From Anaerolineales bacterium UBA2200 (GTDB lineage Bacteria > Chloroflexota > Anaerolineae > UBA2200), in NCBI GenBank assembly GCA_002327925.1, contig DCVA01000015.1:49805-61308 (forward strand): a stretch of 11,504 nt of DNA, written 5' to 3'. A program made the translations under genes and the position numbers. Shown here piece after piece: positions 6,715 through 11,504 of the stretch. The stretch's first letter is position 1, and every line of letters starts with the position of its first letter. Under the pieces are notes generated by a model, which saw only the letters and a list, made by a program, of their open reading frames with translations, did no database searches and was not told where the DNA came from.

Positions 6715-8679
6715 ATGTCGCTTCTTTCCATCTCGTTAGCAAGCGGCGTGATCTCCATTGCGGCTGCTGTCTTGATCTTTGCCAGGCTTCGTACGTCCGT
6801 CACCGAATCCGCCAGGATGGCGGAGATCGCCAAGGACATAGCCACGGGAGTGCAGGCCTACCTGTCCCGCCAGGTCAGGACGATTCTGATGCTCACTCCT
6901 GCTCTTGCCGCCATACTCGGACTGTGGCTAGGCTGGGACGTGGCGATCACTTTCGTGCTCGGCGTGGTGACGTCGCTGGCAACCGGCTACCTGGGGATGA
7001 ACGCGGCCGTACGGGCCAATGTCAAGACCGCCCAGGACGCCTCGAAATCGGCCAGCAAGGCCTTTTTGACTGCTGTCTATGGCGGCTCAATCATGGGCCT
7101 GTCCATCACGGGATTCAGCCTGGTGATTCTCTCCATCCTTTTCTGGATATACCGTGATCCGGATCCACTGGTCGGTTTTGGCTTTGGTGCCAGTCTGGCG
7201 GCGCTGTTCGCGCAGATCGGCGGCGGCATTTTCACCAAGTCGGCCGATGTGGGGGCCGACCTGGTCGGCAAGATTGAAAAGAACATCCCAGAGGACGACC
7301 CGCGCAACCCGGCCGTGATCGCTGACCTGGTTGGGGACAACGTGGGTGACTGCGCCGGGCGCGGATCGGACCTTTTTCAGACTTTCTCTGACGATATCAT
7401 TACCGGCATGATTGTGGCGCTCGTCTACGCCCCTATGTATGGCCCTCAGGTGGTATTCTTTCCCTTCCTGCTGCAGTGCGCGGGCATTTTCTCGTCACTG
7501 ATCGGAGTCGTTTCCATTCGCTGGTTCCGCCAGAGGAGGCCAGAGTCAGCCTTTAACATGGGCATGGCCGTGACCACGGTAGTGGCAGTGCTGGGTTCGT
7601 TTGCAGTGTGCCAGTTCTTGTTGCATGACCTGCGCATCTGGCTGGGCGCTCTGCTGGGGATTGTGGTGACTCTGGTGGCTTCGATATCCACCCGCTACTA
7701 TGCCGGGTCGAGGGGGCGGCCGGTGAGGGAGATTGCGGAGGCGTCGGAGAGAGGCGTCGCCCTGAACATCATCACAGGTCTGGCCTACGGCCTTCAGAGC
7801 CCGCTGGCCTCCATTGCCATGATTGTCGTGGCGGTCTCTCTGGCCTATCACTTTTCCGGGAACAATCTGATGGCCATCGTGGGGGTGAACATCGGCAGCG
7901 ACCTGCTGATCGGCTACATCATGACAGCCGACGCCTATGGGCCGATTATGGACAACGCGTGTGGCATCGCTGAGATGTCCGGCTCGGATGAGAAGATTGT
8001 GCGTTCTCTATCTTCCCTCGACGCAGTGGGCAATACGATGAAGGCGGCAACAAAGGCCTATGCTATGTCCTCTGGCACGGTAACCGCATTCGTGCTGTTT
8101 GCCACCTTCTTCCGGCTGATCAAATTGGATAGCATTAACGTTACGGCGCCTTACGCCATTGCCTTTCTCTTCCTGGGCATCTCCATGCCGTATCTGGTTT
8201 CTTCACTCCTGATTGGCTCTGTGGCACGCACAGCGATGCAAATGGTGGATGAGGTGCGTCGGCAGTTCGCGACCATCAAAGGGATCATGGAGGGAACCGC
8301 CAAGCCCGACTACGCGGCATGTGTGGACATTGCCACGCGAAACGCGCTACGCGAGATGACTCTTCCCGGTCTGGTCAGTATCCTCGTGCCCGTGTCTGTG
8401 GGTCTGGCCTTCGGCGGACCTGCTCTGGGCGCGATGCTGATCGGCGCAGTGACAAGCGCCGCATTGCTTGGGCCCTTTTTCAACAACACGGGCACTGCCT
8501 GGGACAACGCCAAGAAGGTCATCGAGGAGCGCGGTGAGAAGGGTAGTCCGGCACACCAGGCGGCGGTTTCGGCCGACACGATAGGCGACCCGCTCAAGGA
8601 TGTGGCTGGTCCTTCGTTGCTGATCTTTATGAAGCTCGTCGGAATGGCTGCGCTGCTGATCGCAGGTGCGATGCATTAG
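6715..8679 (+). CDS. hppA: Membrane-bound H+-translocating pyrophosphatase, K+-independent type
   Basis: Hydrolyses PPi and couples it to ion pumping across the cytoplasmic membrane. 654 residues, near the family's usual 650-770, with about 15-16 membrane helices. Core motifs are intact: DVGADLVGKIE (178-188) and DNVGDCAGRGSDLF (208-221) bind Mg-PPi, GTAWDNAKK and GDPLKDVAGPS near the C-terminus complete the site. The subtype-determining GNTMKA (439-444) carries Lys443; Lys at this position replaces the K+ requirement in K+-independent H+-PPases, where K+-dependent enzymes have Ala. An ATG at 6715 follows a perfect AGGAGG by five bases. The gene has its own promoter and leader palindrome and ends in a strong terminator, so it is a single-gene unit. 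It would recover energy from PPi released by biosynthesis. Proton rather than sodium pumping is inferred from the subtype. Confidence 0.95.
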   Translation: MSLLSISLASGVISIAAAVLIFARLRTSVTESARMAEIAKDIATGVQAYLSRQVRTILMLTPALAAILGLWLGWDVAITFVLGVVTSLATGYLGMNAAVRANVKTAQDASKSASKAFLTAVYGGSIMGLSITGFSLVILSILFWIYRDPDPLVGFGFGASLAALFAQIGGGIFTKSADVGADLVGKIEKNIPEDDPRNPAVIADLVGDNVGDCAGRGSDLFQTFSDDIITGMIVALVYAPMYGPQVVFFPFLLQCAGIFSSLIGVVSIRWFRQRRPESAFNMGMAVTTVVAVLGSFAVCQFLLHDLRIWLGALLGIVVTLVASISTRYYAGSRGRPVREIAEASERGVALNIITGLAYGLQSPLASIAMIVVAVSLAYHFSGNNLMAIVGVNIGSDLLIGYIMTADAYGPIMDNACGIAEMSGSDEKIVRSLSSLDAVGNTMKAATKAYAMSSGTVTAFVLFATFFRLIKLDSINVTAPYAIAFLFLGISMPYLVSSLLIGSVARTAMQMVDEVRRQFATIKGIMEGTAKPDYAACVDIATRNALREMTLPGLVSILVPVSVGLAFGGPALGAMLIGAVTSAALLGPFFNNTGTAWDNAKKVIEERGEKGSPAHQAAVSADTIGDPLKDVAGPSLLIFMKLVGMAALLIAGAMH

Positions 8680-8693
8680 CTCTGATTGTCGTC

Positions 8694-8729
8694 AAGCCCC
8701 CGCCCTAGTTCGCGCGGGGGCTTTTGTTT
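8694..8729 (+). terminator. Rho-independent terminator of hppA
   Basis: AAGCCCCCGC (8694-8703) pairs perfectly with GCGGGGGCTT (8714-8723) across a 10-nt loop, and TTTTGTTT (8722-8729) follows on the plus strand, 14 bases after the hppA stop. On the minus strand there is no T-run after the stem, so it acts mainly rightward. The stop codon of the convergent amidotransferase gene (8705-8707) lies in the loop, so that gene's last codons encode one arm of the hairpin. Confidence 0.9.
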
Positions 8730-9442
8730 GCCGCGGCAACGAAATGCTCAAAGATCTGACGGTGTCGTGGATCGCTGTCCACCAGCTCCTCCGGATGCCA
8801 CTGCACGCCGAGAACGAATCGTTTGTCCGGTGCCTCAACCGCCTCAGGGATCCCATCAGGCGCCACTGCGGCCACCAGCAGTCCGCCCGCGACCTGGTCT
8901 ACGCACTGATGGTGAAGGCTGTTCACCGGCAGTGCCCGGGCGCCCACCAGGAGGGGCAATCGGGGGGTCTGCTGGATGTGCACCGGGTGGGCAGGGAAGT
9001 CGCGCGGATGGCCATCGTGGAAGTCATGCAGACCGGCCGATGGCCGCTGCCTGGTTATGTCCTGCACGAGAGTGCCGCCCAGGGCAACGTTGAGCAGTTG
9101 CATGCCTCGGCAGATGCCAAGGATGGGGATGTCGAGGGCATAGGCCTTTCTGGCGAGGAACAGCTCCACCCGGTCACGCGGGCGATCTGCGCTGCTGAGT
9201 CTGGTGAGGCGCTGGTGGCCATAGTGAAGTGGATCCACGTCTCCCCCGCCGGATAGCAGGAGGCCATCGACCCGCGCGAGGATGTTTGCGAGCCAGCCTT
9301 CATCCTCCAGAAGAGGAATCAGCAACGGGGCAGCCCCCGCAAGAAACAGAGCCCGGCAATACGGCTGGCCTACGGCGAACCGCCGATAGCCCGAGCGTGT
9401 GGGCACGTTTCCGGCACAGGGAATGCCAATCAGGGGTAACAT
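8705..9442 (-). CDS. PuuD-type class I glutamine amidotransferase (gamma-glutamyl hydrolase family)
   Basis: 245-residue cytoplasmic hydrolase of the peptidase C26 group, whose members cleave gamma-glutamyl amides such as gamma-glutamyl-GABA. Seen: LLLSGGGDVDP (61-71), nucleophile elbow GICRGMQLLN (109-118) with Cys111, NSLHHQCV (174-181) and VQWHPEE (213-219) with His216 and Glu218, completing the Cys-His-Glu triad. The length is typical (about 240-255). The ATG at 9442 starts the canonical MLPLIGIPC and has GAGGAG six bases upstream. It lies 47 bases after the S8 peptidase gene on the same strand and is probably the last gene of that transcript. No polyamine or GABA genes are nearby, so the substrate is open; processing of peptides or glutamyl compounds linked to the neighbouring protease is conceivable but inferred. 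Confidence 0.9.
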   Translation of the reverse strand: MLPLIGIPCAGNVPTRSGYRRFAVGQPYCRALFLAGAAPLLIPLLEDEGWLANILARVDGLLLSGGGDVDPLHYGHQRLTRLSSADRPRDRVELFLARKAYALDIPILGICRGMQLLNVALGGTLVQDITRQRPSAGLHDFHDGHPRDFPAHPVHIQQTPRLPLLVGARALPVNSLHHQCVDQVAGGLLVAAVAPDGIPEAVEAPDKRFVLGVQWHPEELVDSDPRHRQIFEHFVAAANKSPRAN

Positions 9443-9489
9443 ACGGCTCTCCTCTGAAGGGAATGGGGTGCCCGGCAGGCCTCCGGACG

Positions 9490-10692
9490 CTAACGCTCCC
9501 TCGTGAGCAGGTGGGCGACTGCAAGCAGGCAGCCCCCGGGAGCAGGCGTGCCGGGTTGTCCTGGCTGTGCGGGTGTTCCCTGGTAGGCGGATAGCCCATC
9601 GGCGCGTCCGCTGCCCCCGGCGTTGGGATCCAGTCCCAGGTCGACCGCCGTGCTCATCAGCCGCTCTTTGAGCTGGGCAGGCGTCAGGTCTGGGAAGGCC
9701 TGCAGCAAGAGAGCGATGAGCCCGGTCGCGTGCGGCGTGGCCATGCTGGTTCCCGAGGCACGTGTGTAGAGAGCATCTATCGGTGTGCCCATCGCTGTGT
9801 CCTGGGCGCGACAGGACGCTACATTCACTCCCGGGACCAGAATGTCCGGCTTCACCCGGCCATCCGCCGTCGGGCCGCGGGCGGAGAAGGAGGCGATGGT
9901 GTCGTCGTTGGAGCACGCACCAACGGTAAGAACCCGGCGGGCGCAGCCTGGCGGTCCGACAGAAGATGCAACCGGCCCATAGTTGCCTGCTGCGACGCAA
10001 ACCATAACACCGGCCTCCACCGCCGCATCGCAAGCCGTCGACAGAGCGTCCGTGCCATCGCAAGGTCCTACGCCACCCAGGGACAGGTTGATCACCTTGA
10101 CGTGCTGCTGTACTGCCCACTCCAGTCCAGCGATGACCTCGCTCATGTAGCCGGAGCCATCGCCATGGAGCACCTTGGCGGCATAGAGTTGAGCCTCAGG
10201 GGCCACGCCCCTGTACTTGCCCCCAGCACCTCCCACAATGCCCGCCACGTGAGTTCCGTGGCCATGGTTGTCTTTCGGCCCTTCGCCGGTCAGATCCTCC
10301 ATGCCGGCGATACGTCCTGCGAAATCCGGGTGACTCGGGTCAATGCCCGTATCGACGATGGCGACAGGCACATCGCGTCCTGTGTAGCCGTAAGTCCATA
10401 CCTGCGGCGCGTGGATGTGCGGCACGGAGAGATCCAGGCACGTGTGCACCAGCTGGTCAGGCCAGATGGTTTCCACCACAGGGTCGCTGGCCAGCAAACG
10501 CACCTGTTCCGCCGTCGTGCGCATCGCGGAAGCGGCCAAGAGTGAAAAGTGCCTGGCCTTGGTGCTGCCCGGCAAGGGGCGGCTGGAAATTGTGATGTTC
10601 GGCTTGTAGCGAACTATGATGCGGTGTTCGGCCGGAGCAGCCGGATCGGCCATGGCCGCCATCAGCATCCCACTGATCTTACCGTCGGTCAT
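9490..10692 (-). CDS. S8 subtilisin-like serine peptidase
   Basis: 400-residue serine endopeptidase with an intact Asp-His-Ser triad: Asp114 in VAIVDTGID, His145 in HGHGTHVAG, Ser316 in SGTSMATPHATG, and oxyanion Asn237 in VAAGNYGP. No signal peptide is visible (it begins MTDGKISGMLMAAM), suggesting a cytoplasmic or non-Sec enzyme. Residues about 22-84 look like an I9-type prodomain (HRIIVRYKP near the start, then DPVVETIWPDQLVHT). The catalytic domain ends near 370 and is followed by a Pro/Gly-rich linker (372-387) and a short tail, CLLAVAHLLTRER. I chose the ATG at 10692 because AAGGGAG lies five bases upstream; an in-frame ATG at 10755 adds 21 unlike residues. The start lies inside the end of the upstream acpS/I9 frame (14-base overlap), a layout typical of translational coupling. 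Its physiological target is unknown. Confidence 0.93.
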   Translation of the reverse strand: MTDGKISGMLMAAMADPAAPAEHRIIVRYKPNITISSRPLPGSTKARHFSLLAASAMRTTAEQVRLLASDPVVETIWPDQLVHTCLDLSVPHIHAPQVWTYGYTGRDVPVAIVDTGIDPSHPDFAGRIAGMEDLTGEGPKDNHGHGTHVAGIVGGAGGKYRGVAPEAQLYAAKVLHGDGSGYMSEVIAGLEWAVQQHVKVINLSLGGVGPCDGTDALSTACDAAVEAGVMVCVAAGNYGPVASSVGPPGCARRVLTVGACSNDDTIASFSARGPTADGRVKPDILVPGVNVASCRAQDTAMGTPIDALYTRASGTSMATPHATGLIALLLQAFPDLTPAQLKERLMSTAVDLGLDPNAGGSGRADGLSAYQGTPAQPGQPGTPAPGGCLLAVAHLLTRER

Positions 10693-10915
10693 CGCGGCTC
10701 CCTTCTGGTGTCTTGGTCTGGGTGTAGACCAAACGGTCCTGCTCAACTGACTCAACCCAGGGTTCCTTCAGGATCTCAATGGCCGTGTCGGGCGATGCCG
10801 AGATCACGAGCGAGTTGATCAGATGTAACTCGCGCACTACGGTTGCCTTCAACTCGACCGCCCGCCTGACAGCCGGTCCGAGGTCACCCTTCACGTGCAC
10901 AATGAGCTGCGACAT
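10679..10915 (-). other. I9-like protease inhibitor/prodomain module, possible separate 78-aa start
   Basis: In frame with acpS. From the internal ATG at 10915 the product would be 78 residues, close to the size of stand-alone I9 inhibitors such as yeast proteinase B inhibitor 2. Its end, WVESVEQDRLVYT, lines up with VVETIWPDQLVHT in the N-terminal region of the adjacent S8 peptidase, and SLVISASPDTA lines up with SLLAASAMRTTA. Upstream of the ATG is a long purine-rich stretch with GGCGGG four bases away and GGAGG about 23 bases away, so an internal ribosome site is possible but not classic. Separate translation versus fusion is undecided. Confidence 0.55.
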
Positions 10916-11422
10916 GTTGCCCGCCTGCCTTCTTTCTTCCTCCGACACTTGCTTCTGCCCGTGGTCCACAACATCCACCCTCTCGTCTGTGGCGACCGGT
11001 TCCCCCGATGGAGCCGGGATAGCTCCTGGTTGCGGAGCCGCCCTGGATTTGCCCTGGTCATCACCGCAGGCTACGACGAATGCCAGAGCTGAATCCCTGG
11101 AGTGGGAGAGGCTGATCGCGAACTCCTCCAGACCCAATCGCGAAGCACGCTGTGCCGCGCGCCCATGCAGCTTCACGAGCGGCTTGCCTCTCGGGTCGAC
11201 GAGGATTTCCATTTCGCGCCAGGACACTCCGACAAGCCCCGTTCCCAGAGCTTTCGAAATTGCCTCCTTGCCAGCAAAGCGGACTGCCAGATCGGGAACG
11301 CGCCCCCGGCACAGGGCGACCTCAGCGTCCGTGTAGACATGCGCCAGGAAGCGATGGCCCCAGCGAGATACGGCCCTGGCAAGGCGCTCGATTTCGAGGA
11401 CGTCCACCCCGGTGCTGATCAT
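10679..11422 (-). CDS. acpS: Holo-[acyl-carrier-protein] synthase with C-terminal I9-like inhibitor module (apparent fusion)
   Basis: Residues 1-119 are a complete AcpS, which transfers 4'-phosphopantetheine from CoA to acyl carrier protein. Mg/CoA residues are kept: Asp7 in STGVDVLEIERL, and Glu53 in RFAGKEAISKALGTG (48-62); SLSHSRDSALAFVVA (104-118) closes the fold. Normal AcpS stops at about 120-130. Here the frame continues through a hydrophilic Pro/Ala/charged linker (120-169) into about 78 residues that begin MSQLIVHVKGD and end with WVESVEQDRLVYTQ (222-235), a peptidase-inhibitor-I9-like signature. The last 14 bases overlap the S8 peptidase gene. Either this is a genuine 247-residue fusion, or the inhibitor is translated from the internal ATG at 10915 and AcpS simply lacks its own stop. 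The ATG at 11422 gives the canonical N-terminus; its ribosome site is weak. Confidence 0.85.
   Translation of the reverse strand: MISTGVDVLEIERLARAVSRWGHRFLAHVYTDAEVALCRGRVPDLAVRFAGKEAISKALGTGLVGVSWREMEILVDPRGKPLVKLHGRAAQRASRLGLEEFAISLSHSRDSALAFVVACGDDQGKSRAAPQPGAIPAPSGEPVATDERVDVVDHGQKQVSEEERRQAGNMSQLIVHVKGDLGPAVRRAVELKATVVRELHLINSLVISASPDTAIEILKEPWVESVEQDRLVYTQTKTPEGSRDDRR
10698..10704 (-). promoter_or_regulatory. Ribosome binding site of the S8 peptidase gene, inside the upstream coding frame
   Basis: AAGGGAG on the minus strand, five bases before the ATG at 10692. It fixes that start against the in-frame ATG at 10755. It lies within the last codons of the acpS/I9 frame, so ribosomes finishing the inhibitor module would arrive at the protease start. 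Confidence 0.75.
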
Positions 11423-11460
11423 GGCGCTGCGAATACCTGCCCAATCAATGATGCTGGCTC

Positions 11461-11490
11461 AGTATAGTCCAGGATCGAGGGCCGCGTCAA
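11461..11490 (-). promoter_or_regulatory. Promoter of the acpS-I9 / S8 / amidotransferase cassette
   Basis: On the minus strand, -35 TTGACG (11490-11485), an 18-base spacer and -10 TATACT (11466-11461), followed by GA. The start would be near 11454, about 30 bases before the acpS ATG at 11422. The -10 and its flank (TATACTGA) are identical to the pfkA promoter in this window. No other promoter was seen inside the three-gene cassette. Confidence 0.65.
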
Positions 11491-11504
11491 ATCAAATGAT
11501 AATG

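Noticed and set aside
9443..10120. Upstream extension of the amidotransferase frame to an ATG at 10120
   Set aside because: The extension overlaps the S8 peptidase in another frame and has no family similarity; the canonical MLPLIGIPC start at 9442 has a good ribosome site.
9730..10545. Plus-strand open frame of 271 codons
   Set aside because: It lies wholly opposite the S8 peptidase, whose catalytic motifs are intact; the translation is low in hydrophobic structure and matches no family. GC-rich codon bias leaves the antisense frame open.
10679..11422. Sequencing error or frameshift joining acpS and the inhibitor
   Set aside because: Both parts are in the same frame over the whole length and the linker has protein-like low-complexity composition; a lost stop codon by a single substitution cannot be excluded, but no indel is needed to explain the frame.
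1..11504. CRISPR array, tRNA genes, insertion sequences or prophage genes
   Set aside because: No regularly spaced direct repeats, cloverleaf-like sequence, transposase motifs or terminal inverted repeats were seen on either strand.

Overview
The window is a bacterial chromosomal segment, GC-rich and densely coded, with no insertion sequences, CRISPR repeats, tRNAs or rRNAs visible. The style of GyrA (N-terminus beginning ME-GIVRQVDIEQEM, KPVQRRILYAM), the GGNGS variant of phosphofructokinase and a membrane pyrophosphatase suggest a Chloroflexota-like (Anaerolineae-type) bacterium. That placement is from remembered family resemblance, not a computed phylogeny.

Left part (1-2376): the 3' end of a ZIP/GufA-type metal transporter runs rightward and meets, with overlapping stop codons (TTAG), a leftward pair made of 6-phosphofructokinase (pfkA) and a TspO/MBR-like tryptophan-rich membrane protein. 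Between pfkA and gyrA lies a compact divergent promoter region. The pfkA promoter is near-consensus (TTGACC-17-TATACT); the gyrA side has a perfect TATAAT, a second TATACC one helical turn upstream, and no recognisable -35.

Middle (2557-8679): a type IIA topoisomerase A subunit (gyrA-like, with no canonical GyrA box in the first C-terminal blade and a lysine/arginine-rich tail), an AlbA_2/HATPase_c_4/winged-helix protein probably in the same transcription unit, then a separately promoted H+-translocating membrane pyrophosphatase (hppA) whose leader holds a perfect 22-nt palindrome. A strong intrinsic terminator ends hppA.

Right part (8705-11504, leftward): a three-gene cassette from a promoter near 11461-11490. 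It holds an acpS reading frame that continues without a stop into a C-terminal peptidase-inhibitor-I9-like module, an S8 subtilisin-like serine peptidase that overlaps it by 14 nt, and a PuuD-type class I glutamine amidotransferase/gamma-glutamyl hydrolase. The I9-like module resembles the peptidase's own N-terminal prodomain-like region, so an inhibitor or chaperone and its protease appear to be co-translated. This is the most unusual arrangement in the window.

No gap between genes exceeds about 200 bases. The two largest (2377-2556 and 6549-6714) hold promoters and hairpins, annotated below.
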